Below, in pieces: positions 1-9,834 of a stretch of DNA of 64,000 bases (position 1 is its first letter; each line of letters begins with the position of its first letter). This DNA is from Burkholderia cenocepacia (GTDB lineage: Bacteria; Pseudomonadota; Gammaproteobacteria; Burkholderiales; Burkholderiaceae): NCBI RefSeq assembly GCF_900446215.1, contig NZ_UAQZ01000002.1, positions 1-64,000 of the forward strand, read 5' to 3'. Below the pieces are notes generated by a model. The model saw only the letters and a list, made by a program, of their open reading frames with translations, was not told the origin of the DNA and ran no database searches. Made by a program: the position numbers and the translations under genes.

Positions 1-1
1 G

Positions 2-805
2 GGCGTGGTCGCGAAACAGCTCGCGACGATCGACCACATCTCGAACGGGCGCATCGCGATCAACGTCGTGAGCGGCTGGTTCAAGGGCGAATTCACCGCG
101 ATCGGCGAGCCGTGGCTCGAGCACGACGAACGCTATCGGCGCTCGAAGGAATTCATCCAGGCGCTCAAGGGTATCTGGACCCAGGACAACTTCACGTTCA
201 AGGGCGATTTCTATCGCTTCAACGATTACACGCTGAGCCCGAAGCCGGTGCAGAAGCCGCATCCGGAAATCTTCCAGGGCGGCAGCTCGCGCGCGGCGCG
301 CGACAACGCGGCGAGCGTGTCCGACTGGTATTTCACGAACGGCAATACGCCGGAGAACCTGAAGGCGCAGATCGACGACATCCGCGCGAAGGCGGCCGCG
401 AACAACCATCGCGTGCGGATCGGCGTCAACGCGTTCGTGATCGCGCGCGACACCGAGGAAGAAGCGCAGGCCGTGCTCGACGACATCATCCGGCATGCGC
501 ACGTCGAGGCCGTGCACGCGTTCGGCGATGCGGTGAAGCAGGCCGGCAAGGCGTCGCCCGAAGGCGAGGGCAACTGGGCGAAGTCGACGTTCGAGGATCT
601 GGTGCAGTACAACGACGGCTTCCGCACGAACCTGATCGGCACGCCGCAGCAGATCGCCGAGCGGATCGTCGCCCTGAAGGCAATCGGCGTCGATCTCGTG
701 CTGGCCGGGTTCCTGCACTTCATCGAGGAAGTCGAATACTTCGGCAAGCGCGTGCTGCCGCTCGTGCGCGAACTGGAGGCGCAGCGGCAGGCCATCGCCG
801 CGTGA
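2..805 (+). CDS. sfnG: FMNH2-dependent dimethylsulfone monooxygenase SfnG, 5' end missing
   Basis: The reading frame enters from the left edge; about 268 residues are present, so roughly 90-100 N-terminal residues of this ~360-residue family are outside the window. The product is a luciferase-like flavin monooxygenase that, in characterised SfnG, oxidises dimethylsulfone to methanesulfinate using reduced FMN from a partner reductase, as part of sulfur scavenging in the cytoplasm. Recognised from family sequence such as VVSGWFKGEF, EPWLEHDERYRRS, FQGGSSRAARD and the C-terminal NLIGTPQQIAERI segment. The GTG near position 5 is an internal codon, not a start. The partner reductase and sulfonate transport genes, if present, lie to the left. 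Confidence 0.88.
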   Translation, partial: GVVAKQLATIDHISNGRIAINVVSGWFKGEFTAIGEPWLEHDERYRRSKEFIQALKGIWTQDNFTFKGDFYRFNDYTLSPKPVQKPHPEIFQGGSSRAARDNAASVSDWYFTNGNTPENLKAQIDDIRAKAAANNHRVRIGVNAFVIARDTEEEAQAVLDDIIRHAHVEAVHAFGDAVKQAGKASPEGEGNWAKSTFEDLVQYNDGFRTNLIGTPQQIAERIVALKAIGVDLVLAGFLHFIEEVEYFGKRVLPLVRELEAQRQAIAA

Positions 806-874
806 CGCTTACGCTGCTTGTCCGCCGCACGCGCGCGGCCCGCGACTGTGCGGGAGCGTGCGGCGGCGTGACGC

Positions 875-1522
875 TCACGCGACGCCCGCGAGCTTCGATG
901 CTTCGATCACCATCTGCACGCCGAGGCTGCCGAGGATGATGCCCATCACCCAGCGCTGCGCGAGCAGCAGCGCCGGGCGGCCGTGCAGGAACGTCGCGAG
1001 GCTGCCCGAGCAGATCGCCACCAGCCCGTTGGCCGACGCGAATGCGGCAATCAGCAGCGAGCCGAGAAACAGCGACTGGCCGAACACGCTGCCATGCCCG
1101 TAGTCGATGAACTGCGGCAACAGCGACACGAACAGCATCGCGAGCTTCGGGTTCAGCACGCTGGTCGTCGCGCCCATCGCGAGCAGCCGCAGCGGCTGCT
1201 CGTTCGGCAGCGTCTTCACCTCGAACGGCGAGCGGCCGCCGGGCCGCACCGCCTGCCATGCGAGGTACAGCAGATAGGTCGCCCCGACCGCGCCCAGCAC
1301 GCTGCCCGCATAGGGCACGCTCATGAACAGCGTCGTGATGCCGAACGCCGCGGCGAACATGTAGAACAGGTAGCCGATCATCACGCCGGCGAGCGAAATG
1401 AGTCCGGCCGCCCGCCCTTGCGCGATCGAGCGCGACATCACGTAGACCATGTTCGGCCCCGGCGTCACCGCGAGCATGCCGCCGATGACGAGAAACCCGT
1501 AGAGCGATCCGGACGTATGCAT
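875..1522 (-). CDS. LysE/RhtB-family amino acid exporter
   Basis: A 215-residue inner-membrane protein of the LysE superfamily, which exports amino acids or related metabolites. The N-terminal signature AVTPGPNMVYVMSRS followed by a Gly-rich helix is diagnostic, and about six hydrophobic segments are spread over the chain. The ATG at 1522 is preferred because AGGAAG lies about ten bases upstream; in-frame ATGs at 1540 and further up lack such a site. It is transcribed away from the LysR gene at 1634 across about 110 bases, the usual arrangement in which the LysR protein controls the exporter in response to its substrate. The exported compound cannot be told from sequence. Confidence 0.88.
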   Translation of the reverse strand: MHTSGSLYGFLVIGGMLAVTPGPNMVYVMSRSIAQGRAAGLISLAGVMIGYLFYMFAAAFGITTLFMSVPYAGSVLGAVGATYLLYLAWQAVRPGGRSPFEVKTLPNEQPLRLLAMGATTSVLNPKLAMLFVSLLPQFIDYGHGSVFGQSLFLGSLLIAAFASANGLVAICSGSLATFLHGRPALLLAQRWVMGIILGSLGVQMVIEASKLAGVA

Positions 1523-1633
1523 GTTTTCTGCTTCCTGCATCGAGTGAGTGCCGACGGAATGCATTGTCCGGCGATGGAGATGAACAGTAAAACGGGATAA
1601 ACTGAATCGATTGATCAGTTTTTCTGAATCGAC

Positions 1634-2482
1634 ATGAAGAAGCTCGACCTCGATGTGCTCGCGATGGTGGTCGCCGTCGCGGATTCCGGATCGTTCGCGC
1701 AGGGCGCGCAGGCCGTGCATCGGTCGCCGTCGGCGGTGAGCATGCAGATCAGGACGCTGGAAGACGCGCTCGGCAAGCCGCTGTTCATCCGCGACACGCG
1801 CAACGTGACGGCGACCGACGACGGCAGGATGCTCGCCGACTACGGCCGCCGGATGCTCGCGATGCGCGACGAGGCGTGGGCGTCGGTCGTGCGCCCGGAG
1901 ATCCGCGGCCGCGTGACGATCGGCGTGCCCGACGACTACATCTCGTCGCTGCTGCCGCAGGTGCTCGGCAAGTTCGCCGCGATGCATCCGCGCGTGGAAG
2001 TGCGCGTGATCGGCCAGCCGAGCAGCGCGCTCGTGCCGATGCTGAAGGACAACACGGTCGACCTCGCGTGCCTGACCCGCGTCAAGGGCGTGTCCGGCGA
2101 GTTGATCCGGCTCGAACCGATCGTCTGGACCGGATCGGCGAAGCGCAACGTGTGGGAAGAGCGGCCGCTGCCGGTTGCGCTGTTCTCGCACGGCAGCATG
2201 GCGCGCGATCATGCGATCAAGGCGCTGAACCGGCGGAAGATTCCGTACCGGATGTCATACGAAAGCCCGAGCTTTCTCGGGCTGCTCAGCATGGTCGAGG
2301 CCGGCCTCGCCATCGCGCCGCTTGCGCGCTGCTGCGTGCCCGATCACCTGTTGCAGCTGTCGGAGAGCCACGGGCTGCCGTCACTCGGCGAACTCGAGGT
2401 CGTGCTCGCGCGCAGCGCGCAGTCTGCGCGCCCGCCGTGCGACTACCTGGCCGAGCAGATCCTCGGCGAGTGGCGTGCCTGA
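1634..2482 (+). CDS. LysR-family regulator, divergent from the LysE exporter
   Basis: 282 residues. An N-terminal winged helix (about residues 4-62, with SGSFAQGAQAVHRSPSAVS typical of the recognition region) is followed by a periplasmic-binding-protein-like effector domain from about residue 90. Length is standard for the family. The ATG follows a short AT-richer stretch containing TGATCAGTTTTTCTGA, a plausible part of the shared control region with the divergent exporter. It probably activates the LysE gene; this is inferred from the divergent pairing only. Confidence 0.85.
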   Translation: MKKLDLDVLAMVVAVADSGSFAQGAQAVHRSPSAVSMQIRTLEDALGKPLFIRDTRNVTATDDGRMLADYGRRMLAMRDEAWASVVRPEIRGRVTIGVPDDYISSLLPQVLGKFAAMHPRVEVRVIGQPSSALVPMLKDNTVDLACLTRVKGVSGELIRLEPIVWTGSAKRNVWEERPLPVALFSHGSMARDHAIKALNRRKIPYRMSYESPSFLGLLSMVEAGLAIAPLARCCVPDHLLQLSESHGLPSLGELEVVLARSAQSARPPCDYLAEQILGEWRA

Positions 2483-2502
2483 AGCCCGCTACGGGCGGCA
2501 CG

Positions 2503-3393
2503 TCAGCACGACGTCAGCAGCCATTCGCGGAACGCGACGAGCGACGGCAGCGTCTCGTTGCCCGGCGGATAGACGAGGTAATAGCTGCGCTGGCTGGTGA
2601 TCGCGTCGCCGATCGAGTCGAGTTCGCCGCGGCTCAATTCATCCTCCACCAGCACCTTCGGCACCAGCCCGATCCCCATTCCGGCGCGCACGGCCTGGAT
2701 CAGGTGCGACGTCAGCTCGAAACTCGGACCGATCCGCATCTGGCGATGATCGAGCCGATAGTGCGAGAACCACTCGGCCCAGGCCTGCTGATTGCTCGTC
2801 ACGCCCAGCAGCGTCTGCTTCGCCGCCCATGCCGGCGTGCGCGCGTCGGCCTTGCGGCGGCCGCCGGCGTCGGGCGGCGCGATCGCGATCAGGAACTCGT
2901 TGTACAGCCGGTGCGCGTGCAGGCCCGGCCAGTCGCCCGCGCCGACGGTGATCGCCGCGTCGAGGTCGTCGTTGAGGAAATCGAGCGCGCCGATCCGCGA
3001 ATGAAGGTGCACGGTCACGCCCGGATGCGCGGCGTAGAAGCCGTGCAGGTGCGGCAGCAGCCATTTCGACCCGAACGTCGGCAGGGTGGCCAGCCGCAGC
3101 GTGCCGGCGCCGGCCTGATGCGACATCGCCTGCAGCGTCGCGCCGCGAATGCGCCCGAGCGCGCCGCTCAGCTCGGCGAAGTAGCGGCGGCCGACTTCGG
3201 TCAGCTTGACCGAACGGCCTTCACGCCGGAACAGCGGCACGCCGAGCTGATCCTCGAGCGTCTGGACCTGCCGGCTGATCGCGCTCTGGCTCAGTGACAG
3301 CTCGTCGGCCGCGCGCGTATAGCTTTCATGCCGGGCGGCGGCCTCGAACACGAGCAGCAGCGACATCGACGGGGTGAGACGGCGGTAATTCAT
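2503..3393 (-). CDS. LysR-family regulator (GcvA-like), divergent from the YdiJ-like dehydrogenase
   Basis: 296 residues. The start MNYRRLTPSMSLLLVFEAAARH and the helix region YTRAADELSLSQSAISRQVQ are typical of the GcvA/TrpI-like LysR subgroup; the effector domain includes LRLATLPTFGSKWLLPHL and DAAITVGAGDWPG. It starts at the ATG complementary to 3391-3393. The next gene begins divergently at 3547, so the ~150-base intergenic stretch, visibly AT-richer than its surroundings, probably holds both promoters. The likely target is the neighbouring dehydrogenase gene. A much longer open frame on this strand through 3.4-6 kb is only the antisense of the dehydrogenase. Confidence 0.87.
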   Translation of the reverse strand: MNYRRLTPSMSLLLVFEAAARHESYTRAADELSLSQSAISRQVQTLEDQLGVPLFRREGRSVKLTEVGRRYFAELSGALGRIRGATLQAMSHQAGAGTLRLATLPTFGSKWLLPHLHGFYAAHPGVTVHLHSRIGALDFLNDDLDAAITVGAGDWPGLHAHRLYNEFLIAIAPPDAGGRRKADARTPAWAAKQTLLGVTSNQQAWAEWFSHYRLDHRQMRIGPSFELTSHLIQAVRAGMGIGLVPKVLVEDELSRGELDSIGDAITSQRSYYLVYPPGNETLPSLVAFREWLLTSC

Positions 3394-3546
3394 GAGTTTT
3401 ATGCAAGCTTCGCCGGGTAAGAATTCGTTTGTTTCTGAAGGAATATCCAAAGATACTGGAATTCCCGGTCGAGCGGAAACTTGCCAAAAAATCATGTTTT
3501 GGCGTGCGCGAACCGGCCGGCCCCACCCACATTGCGCCTTTGCCCC

Positions 3547-6500
3547 ATGTCGATCGTCCCGTTGCCCCGTCCCGCCAGCCCGTCCACGACCGTTTACCGC
3601 GATTTTCTCGTCGCGCTGCAGGCCGCCGGCTTCGCCGGGGAAATCCGCGCGGACCATGCGAACCGGACCGTGCAGGCCACCGACAACTCGATCTATCAGC
3701 GCCTGCCGCAGGCGGTGATCTGCCCCGCGCACGCGGATGACGTCCAGCTGCTGGCCCGGCTGCTGGCCGAGCCCGCGCACCGCGACGTCGCGGTGGCCGC
3801 GCGCGGCGGCGGCACCGGCACCAACGGGCAGTCGCTGACCGACGGCATCGTCGTCGACCTGTCGCGCAACATGAACCGGATCCTCGAAATCAACGCGCAA
3901 GCGCGCTGGGTGCGCGTGGAGGCGGGCGTCGTCAAGGATCAGCTCAATGCGGCGCTGAAGCCGCACGGGCTGTTCTTCGCGCCGGAGCTGTCCACGTCGA
4001 ACCGCGCGACCGTCGGCGGGATGATCAACACCGACGCGAGCGGGCAGGGCAGTTGCACGTACGGCAAGACGCGCGACCACGTGCTCGAACTCGATTTCGT
4101 GCTGATGGGCGGCGAGCGGCTGCACAGCGACGCGCTCGACGAAGCAGAACTGGAGCGCCGCTGCGCGCGGCAGGACCGCGTCGGCAAGGTATATCGCACC
4201 GCGCGGCGCATCCGCGACGACAAGGCCGCGTTGATCGACGCGAAGTTTCCGAAACTCAACCGCTGCCTGACCGGCTACGACCTCGCGCACCTGCGCGAAG
4301 CGGACGGCCGCTTCAACCTGAACAGCGTACTGTGCGGCGCGGAAGGGTCGCTCGGCTTCGTCGTCGAGGCGAAGCTCAACGTGCTGCCGATCCCGAAGTT
4401 TTCGGTGCTGGTCAACGTGCGTTACGCGGGCTTCATGGACGCGCTGCGCGACGCGCGCGCGCTGCTCGAACACCGGCCGCTGTCGATCGAGACGGTCGAC
4501 TCGAAGGTGCTGATGCTCGCGATGAAGGACTTCGTGTGGAGCAGCGTGGCCGAGTATTTCCCGCAGGACGACGCGCGTCCGACGCTCGGCATCAACCTGA
4601 TCGAATTCAGCGGCGACGACGAACACGACGTCGATGCGCAGGTGCGCGCGTTCGTCGAGCATCTGCGCACCGATACGAGCGTGGAGCGTCTCGGCCATAC
4701 GCTGGCGGCCGGCGACGATGCGGTGAAGCGCGTGTATGCGATGCGCAAGCGCGCGGTCGGCCTGCTCGGCAACGTGCAGGGCGAAGCGCGTCCGCAACCG
4801 TTCGTCGAGGACACCGCGGTGCCGCCGGAGAACCTCGCCGCGTACATCGCCGAATTTCGCGCGCTGCTCGACGGCCACGGGCTGCAGTACGGGATGTTCG
4901 GCCACGTCGACGCGGGCGTGCTGCACGTGCGTCCGGCGCTCGACATGAAGGACCCGAAGCAGGCGGCGCTGGTGCGGCCGGTGTCGGATGCGGTGGCCGA
5001 ACTCACGCAGCGTCACGGCGGCTTGCTGTGGGGCGAGCACGGCAAGGGCGTGCGCTCCGAATATGCGCCGGCGTTTTTCGGCGAGCTGTATCCGTCGCTG
5101 CAGCAGTTGAAGGCCGCGTTCGATCCGCACAACCAGTTCAACCCGGGCAAGATCGCGACGCCGCCGGACCCCACGCTGCGGCTGCTGAAGATCGACGAGG
5201 TGCCGACGCGCGGCGACCACGACCGGCAGATCGACGAGCGCGTGTGGCAGAGCTACGGCACCGCGATGCATTGCAACGGCAACGGTGCGTGCTACAACTT
5301 CGATCCCGACGACGCGATGTGCCCGTCGTGGAAGGCGACGCGCGAACGCGTGCAGTCGCCGAAGGGGCGCGCGTCGCTGATGCGCGAATGGTTGCGCCTG
5401 CAAGGGCAGGCCGGCGTCGACGTCGTCGCGGCGGCGCGCACGCGGCAGCCGTTGCTGCGCGGTCTGGCCGAGCGCTGGCGCAACAGCCGCAACGCGCGTC
5501 GTCGCGACGCGGATTTCTCGCACGAGGTGTACGACGCGATGGCCGGATGTCTCGCATGCAAATCGTGCGCGGGGCAGTGCCCGGTCAAGGTGAACGTACC
5601 CGAGTTTCGCTCGCGCTTTCTCGAGCTGTATCACCAGCGCTACCTGCGACCGCTGCGCGATTACCTGATCGGCTCGCTCGAATTCACGATGCCGTGGATG
5701 GCGCGCGTGCCCGCGCTGTACAACGGGTTGATGGGCGCCAACTGGGTAAGGACGCTGCTCGAGCGCCAGGTCGGCATGGTCGACAGCCCGCTGCTGAGCC
5801 GCTTCGATCTCGCGGCCGTGATCCGCGCATGGAACGTGAAGCCGGCCGATCCGCATGCGCTCGCCGCGCTGAGCGAGGCGCAGCGCGCGCGCAGCGTCGT
5901 CATCGTGCAGGACACGTTCACGCGCTATTTCGATACCGAGCAACTGGCGACGCTGATCGAGCTGGCGGCGCGCGTCGGTTTCCAGGTGTGGCTCGCGCCG
6001 CTCGCTCCGAACGGCAAGGCGCTGCACGTGCAGGGCTTTCTTCACGCATTCGCGAAGGCGGCGATCCGCAACGCGACGCAACTGGCCGCACTGGCGCGCT
6101 CGGGCGTCGCGCTGGTCGGTCTCGATCCGGCGATGACGCTGACGTATCGGCAGGAATACCTGAAGGTGACGGGGCTCGCCGATGTGCCGACCGTCGCGCT
6201 GCCGCAGGAGTGGCTGCTGGGCGCGTTGCCGGAAGCCGGTGCGGGCAAGGCGACGGTTTCATATCGGTTGCTGCCGCACTGCACGGAGAAGACCAATGCG
6301 CCGGACAGCGGCAAGCAATGGGCGCAGGTGTTCGCGCGTCGCGGGTTGCGCTTGCAGGTTCAGGCGACCGGGTGTTGCGGGATGTCGGGCACGTACGGGC
6401 ACGAGGCGCGCAATCTCGCGACGTCGAAGACGATCTATGCGCAGTCGTGGGCCGCGCACGTCGACGGGCCGGAGCAGGAGGGCGAGGCGCTGGCGACCGG

Positions 6501-6594
6501 GTATTCGTGTCGCAGCCAGGTGAAACGCCTGTCGTCGAAGCAGGTGCGCCATCCGTTGCAGGCGCTGCTCGATCATGTGCGCGCGGTAGGGTGA
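3547..6594 (+). CDS. ydiJ: YdiJ-like FAD-binding and Fe-S oxidoreductase (D-2-hydroxyacid dehydrogenase type)
   Basis: A 1015-residue protein fusing a VAO-type FAD-binding dehydrogenase with an iron-sulfur/CCG module, matching E. coli YdiJ in length and order. Residues 87-100 form the FAD pyrophosphate loop GGGTGTNGQSLTDG. A second Fe-S-type segment CNGNGAC appears near residue 578, the 4Fe-4S ligands are C668, C671, C674 and C678 (CLACKSCAGQCP), and a CCG-domain pair sits at C943-C944. Members oxidise D-2-hydroxyacids (D-2-hydroxyglutarate or D-lactate) and pass electrons to the respiratory chain; substrate here is inferred. The ATG at 3547 was chosen over an upstream in-frame TTG because conservation starts there. 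Probably controlled by the divergent LysR. Confidence 0.87.
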   Translation: MSIVPLPRPASPSTTVYRDFLVALQAAGFAGEIRADHANRTVQATDNSIYQRLPQAVICPAHADDVQLLARLLAEPAHRDVAVAARGGGTGTNGQSLTDGIVVDLSRNMNRILEINAQARWVRVEAGVVKDQLNAALKPHGLFFAPELSTSNRATVGGMINTDASGQGSCTYGKTRDHVLELDFVLMGGERLHSDALDEAELERRCARQDRVGKVYRTARRIRDDKAALIDAKFPKLNRCLTGYDLAHLREADGRFNLNSVLCGAEGSLGFVVEAKLNVLPIPKFSVLVNVRYAGFMDALRDARALLEHRPLSIETVDSKVLMLAMKDFVWSSVAEYFPQDDARPTLGINLIEFSGDDEHDVDAQVRAFVEHLRTDTSVERLGHTLAAGDDAVKRVYAMRKRAVGLLGNVQGEARPQPFVEDTAVPPENLAAYIAEFRALLDGHGLQYGMFGHVDAGVLHVRPALDMKDPKQAALVRPVSDAVAELTQRHGGLLWGEHGKGVRSEYAPAFFGELYPSLQQLKAAFDPHNQFNPGKIATPPDPTLRLLKIDEVPTRGDHDRQIDERVWQSYGTAMHCNGNGACYNFDPDDAMCPSWKATRERVQSPKGRASLMREWLRLQGQAGVDVVAAARTRQPLLRGLAERWRNSRNARRRDADFSHEVYDAMAGCLACKSCAGQCPVKVNVPEFRSRFLELYHQRYLRPLRDYLIGSLEFTMPWMARVPALYNGLMGANWVRTLLERQVGMVDSPLLSRFDLAAVIRAWNVKPADPHALAALSEAQRARSVVIVQDTFTRYFDTEQLATLIELAARVGFQVWLAPLAPNGKALHVQGFLHAFAKAAIRNATQLAALARSGVALVGLDPAMTLTYRQEYLKVTGLADVPTVALPQEWLLGALPEAGAGKATVSYRLLPHCTEKTNAPDSGKQWAQVFARRGLRLQVQATGCCGMSGTYGHEARNLATSKTIYAQSWAAHVDGPEQEGEALATGYSCRSQVKRLSSKQVRHPLQALLDHVRAVG

Positions 6595-6680
6595 TGCGGT
6601 AGCGGTGCGGCGCGTAAGGGCGCGTCGATCGCGCGTCGAGCGGCCATCCCCGTGCCGCTTTCGACCTGGGCCGGCGCGGG

Positions 6681-6983
6681 TCAGGCGTCGGCTTTCGCCG
6701 CTTTCCGCGGACGCGGTTTTTCCGCGGCGGGAAACACGCCGACGCCGCGCGGCCGTTTCGGCTCGATCCGCATTTGCCGGATCACGCGCCGGAAGTCGAT
6801 CTCGTGCGCGGCCAGCGTGCCGATCAGTTTCGCGATGACCGCGAGGTGGGAAGGAACGGTGCCCTTGCTCGAATAGTTGGTGATCGAACTTTCGTTCATC
6901 CGGATCAGGCGGGCGAACTCGCGCGCCGTCAACTGCGCCTTCTTCAACTCCTGTTGGAATTCCGCATACGCCATTGCACACAT
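6681..6983 (-). CDS. Small XRE-like helix-turn-helix protein
   Basis: 100 residues. Positions 17-55 (QLTAREFARLIRMNESSITNY followed by VPSHLAVIAKLIGTLA) read as a Cro/C1-type helix-turn-helix, similar to small regulators that pair with core metabolic genes in Burkholderia. The C-terminus is a basic Lys/Arg/Pro tail (EPKRPRGVGVFPAAEKPRPRK) that may contact DNA. GGAG lies about eleven bases before the ATG at 6983; an ATG at 6974 is also possible. No partner toxin is adjacent. The target is unknown. Confidence 0.6.
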   Translation of the reverse strand: MCAMAYAEFQQELKKAQLTAREFARLIRMNESSITNYSSKGTVPSHLAVIAKLIGTLAAHEIDFRRVIRQMRIEPKRPRGVGVFPAAEKPRPRKAAKADA

Positions 6984-7070
6984 GATGCTTCGTCTCCGTG
7001 AATCAGAATCCGGCCCGCGCGGCGCCGGCGCCGACGGGTGGCGTTCCCGTCGTGCCGACGCCGCGTCGGG

Positions 7071-8225
7071 TTACATCTTCACCTGGTCGAGGAAGGTCTT
7101 CTTGCCGCTCTTGTAGCCGTAGATCGAGATGATCCCGTGCGTCAGGTCGCCCTTCGCGTCGAACGTCGTCGTGCCGATCACGCCGTCGTACTTGGTCGCC
7201 GGCATCGCCGCGAGGATCTTCGCCGGGTCCGTCGAATTCGCGCGCTTCATCGCGTCGACCGCGATATAGACCGCGTCATACGCGAACGGCGCATCGAACT
7301 TGATGCCCTGGTTGAAGCGCTTCTGGTACTTCGCGAGGAAGTCCGCGCCGCCCGGCATCTTCTCGAGCGCAGCGCCTGCCTGCGAGCACAGCACGTTGTC
7401 GGCCGCCGGGCCGGCCAACTCGGCCAGCGAGTCGGTGCACACGCCGTCGCCGGACAGGATCTTCGCGCGCAGGCCGAGCTGCTTCGCCTGCTTCGCGAGC
7501 GGGCCGCCGGTGGCGTCCATGCCGCCGTACATGATCGCGTCGGGGTTCTCGCCCTTGATCTTCGTCAGGATCGCGCGGAAGTCGACCGCCTTGTCGTTGG
7601 TCGCGTCGTGCGACAGCACCTTCAGGCCGAGCGCCTTCGCCTTCTTCTCGAATTCGTTCGCGAGGCCCTGGCCGTACGCGGTCGAATCGTCGATCACCGC
7701 GACGCTCTTCACGCCCTTCGACTGCGCATAGCTCGCGAGCGCCGGGCCCTGCTGCGCGTCGGTCGCGACGACGCGGTAGGTCGTTTTGAAACCTTGCTGC
7801 GTGTAGGTCGGGTTCGTGGCCGACGGCGAGATCTGCACGATGCCCGCGTCGCTGTAGATCTTCGACGCCGGGATCGACGTGCCCGAGTTCAGGTGGCCGA
7901 TCACGGCGACGACCTTGTCGTCGACCAGCTTCTGCGCCACCTGCGTGGCCTGGCGCGGGTCGGCCGCGTCATCCTGCGCGTCGAGTTGCAGCGTGATCTT
8001 CTTGCCGCCGATCGTCAGGCCCTTCGCATTGATTTCCTCGACCGCGAGGCGCGCGCCGTTCTCGTTGTCCTTGCCGAGGTGCGAGATGCCACCCGTCGTC
8101 GGTTCGACGCTGCCGATCTTCACGACCTGGTCGGCCAGCGCGGTCGACGCGGCCGCGAACGCGGCGGCGGCCAGTGCAACGGTGATCAGGGGTTTGCAGC
8201 GCATGCCGACAGTGCTTCGTTCCAT
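7071..8225 (-). CDS. Branched-chain amino acid-type ABC transporter substrate-binding protein (LivK-like)
   Basis: 384 residues, a periplasmic binding protein of the Peripla_BP_6 (Leu/Ile/Val) family. A signal peptide spans about residues 1-31 (MRCKPLITVALAAAAFAAASTALA) and the mature protein starts DQVVKIGSVEPTTGGISHLG, a typical opening; ARLAVEEINAKG and DTSIPASKIY-like loops follow the family pattern. The ATG at 8225 has GGAG seven bases upstream; an internal ATG at 8204 is an alternative. No permease or ATPase gene adjoins it, so it is an orphan binding protein presumably sharing a Liv transporter encoded elsewhere. Confidence 0.87.
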   Translation of the reverse strand: MERSTVGMRCKPLITVALAAAAFAAASTALADQVVKIGSVEPTTGGISHLGKDNENGARLAVEEINAKGLTIGGKKITLQLDAQDDAADPRQATQVAQKLVDDKVVAVIGHLNSGTSIPASKIYSDAGIVQISPSATNPTYTQQGFKTTYRVVATDAQQGPALASYAQSKGVKSVAVIDDSTAYGQGLANEFEKKAKALGLKVLSHDATNDKAVDFRAILTKIKGENPDAIMYGGMDATGGPLAKQAKQLGLRAKILSGDGVCTDSLAELAGPAADNVLCSQAGAALEKMPGGADFLAKYQKRFNQGIKFDAPFAYDAVYIAVDAMKRANSTDPAKILAAMPATKYDGVIGTTTFDAKGDLTHGIISIYGYKSGKKTFLDQVKM

Positions 8226-8877
8226 CTGCCATCTCCGAATTGAATGTCTTTCTATTGACGTCTCGACCGGCCGGCTGCGGGGCCGGGGCGATCGGACGAG
8301 TCTCCATACCCTCGCGGGCTTCACTTGCATCGCGCCGGGCCGCATGACGTGCCGCCCGGGGCGAGCGGGCAGGCCGGTACCCGACGCGGTGCAATTCATA
8401 TGAATATATCTGAAGCCGGTTTTGCGCGCTGCGGCGAATCCCGTAGCGGGCCGGCGCGACACGGGTCGGCGCCCGGAGATCGAAGGTGCCGGATGCCGGA
8501 AATCGTGCGCTGCGGCGGCCCGAAGGCTGCGATTCGCTGTCGTCGGCCTTACGGCCACATCCATTATTCGGCCGGTCGCCGGGGCGAAGCCATGGACACT
8601 GACGCGCGGTCAATCGGGAACTGTTCGGTCGATTTGTCTGCACAGTTTGGTCACGCGAGAATCGTGTATCCCGTTTCATCCGCCGTGCCGCATCGAGCGC
8701 GATGTCCGTCTTTATGCAACTAACGGTCAAGTTCGGCACGCGCCCACGAGTGGGTGCCGATTCCACGGGCCGGACCGTTCATCCGGATCGGCAGAAGCCG
8801 AGGCGTTTTGGGACCGGCTCGCTTCTGCCGTCGGATCGTCGCGTCAGCCGCGCAATTCGCTGCCGGCTCGACTTCAG
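8226..8877. other. Long intergenic region, no gene seen
   Basis: About 650 bases between the start of the LivK-like gene and the end of the EamA gene. It must hold the promoter of the binding-protein gene, on the minus strand; an AT-rich block CATATGAATATAT at 8398-8410 is the most promoter-like part. Open frames here have no plausible ribosome-binding site and no family resemblance. No RNA gene or repeat was recognised. Confidence 0.5.
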
Positions 8878-9777
8878 CTAGGCACGTCCGCGCAACGCGA
8901 CGACGATCACTCCCGCAATCGCGAGCAGGCCGCCGCACGCCGTCGCGATGCCCGGCCGCTCGCCCGTCAGCACCACCGACAGGAGCGTCGCGACCGCCGG
9001 CGTCAGGTAGAGAAAGCTGGCCGCGCGCGCCGCGCCGAAGTAGCCGAGCGCGAAGGTCCAGGTGGCGTAACCGAGCGCGGCGGGAAAGACGCCGAGTACG
9101 ACGACGGCCAGCGCCGTATCGCGCGATCCGCCGCCGAGCGACACGAGCGCGCCGGGCAGCCAGGGCGCGAGCAGGACCGCGCCGGCCAGCAGCGTGTACG
9201 CGGTGCACGGCAGCGCGCCGTACACGGGGATCAGCCGCCGCTGCAGCACGAAATAGCTGGCCGAACACAGCGCCGCGCCGAGGATCAGCGTGCTTCCCGA
9301 GCCGAGGACGAGGCCGCCGGGCTGCCCTTGCGCGATCACCGCGATGCCGGCCAGGCTGACCAGCGAACCGAGCCAGCCCCAGCGATTGAAGCGCTCGCGC
9401 AGGAACACGGCGGCCAGCAGCGCGGTGAAGATCGGCAGCGTATTCACGATGAAACTCGCGGCGCCGGCCGACACGGTCTGTTCGCCGGTATTGAGCAGCG
9501 CGTTGTAGAGTGCGATGCCGAGCAGGCCGCACGCGAGAAAGCGCCACGCATCGGCTTTCGTCGGCCGCGGTGGCCGTCGCCACGCGAGCCATGCGATCAC
9601 GAGCAACGCGGCGGTCGCGAAGCGCGCCGCCGCGAGCTGCAGCGGTGCGAGGCCGTGCAGGCCGATGCGGATGAACGGGAACGCGGACGCCCACGAGACG
9701 ATCGTGAACGCAACCGCGGCTGCCGCGACGAGCGGTTGTCGCGCGCTGCGCGACGTCGGTGACGAAACGGTATTCAT
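8878..9777 (-). CDS. EamA/DMT-family drug/metabolite exporter
   Basis: 299 residues with ten hydrophobic segments arranged as two five-helix EamA repeats; FTIVSWASAFPFIRIGL near the N-terminus and AALCSASYFVLQRRLIPVYG at the start of the second half are typical. Members export amino acids, purines or drugs across the inner membrane. The start at 9777 is 57 bases from the divergent LysR gene, which is its likely regulator. Substrate unknown. Confidence 0.88.
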   Translation of the reverse strand: MNTVSSPTSRSARQPLVAAAAVAFTIVSWASAFPFIRIGLHGLAPLQLAAARFATAALLVIAWLAWRRPPRPTKADAWRFLACGLLGIALYNALLNTGEQTVSAGAASFIVNTLPIFTALLAAVFLRERFNRWGWLGSLVSLAGIAVIAQGQPGGLVLGSGSTLILGAALCSASYFVLQRRLIPVYGALPCTAYTLLAGAVLLAPWLPGALVSLGGGSRDTALAVVVLGVFPAALGYATWTFALGYFGAARAASFLYLTPAVATLLSVVLTGERPGIATACGGLLAIAGVIVVALRGRA

Positions 9778-9834
9778 GCGGCAATGGTGCGGTGTGCCGA
9801 GATGCTAAGCTAGCGCACAGATCAACACCCGGAT

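Noticed and set aside
3394..6081. Very long minus-strand open frame opposite the YdiJ-like gene
   Set aside because: It is the antisense of a clear FAD/Fe-S dehydrogenase; the translation is Arg/His-rich with no motifs. Only its 3' part (2503-3393) is the real LysR gene.
4053..6602. Second plus-strand long frame inside the YdiJ-like gene
   Set aside because: Arg/Ala-rich shadow in another frame, typical of high-GC DNA, with no family resemblance.
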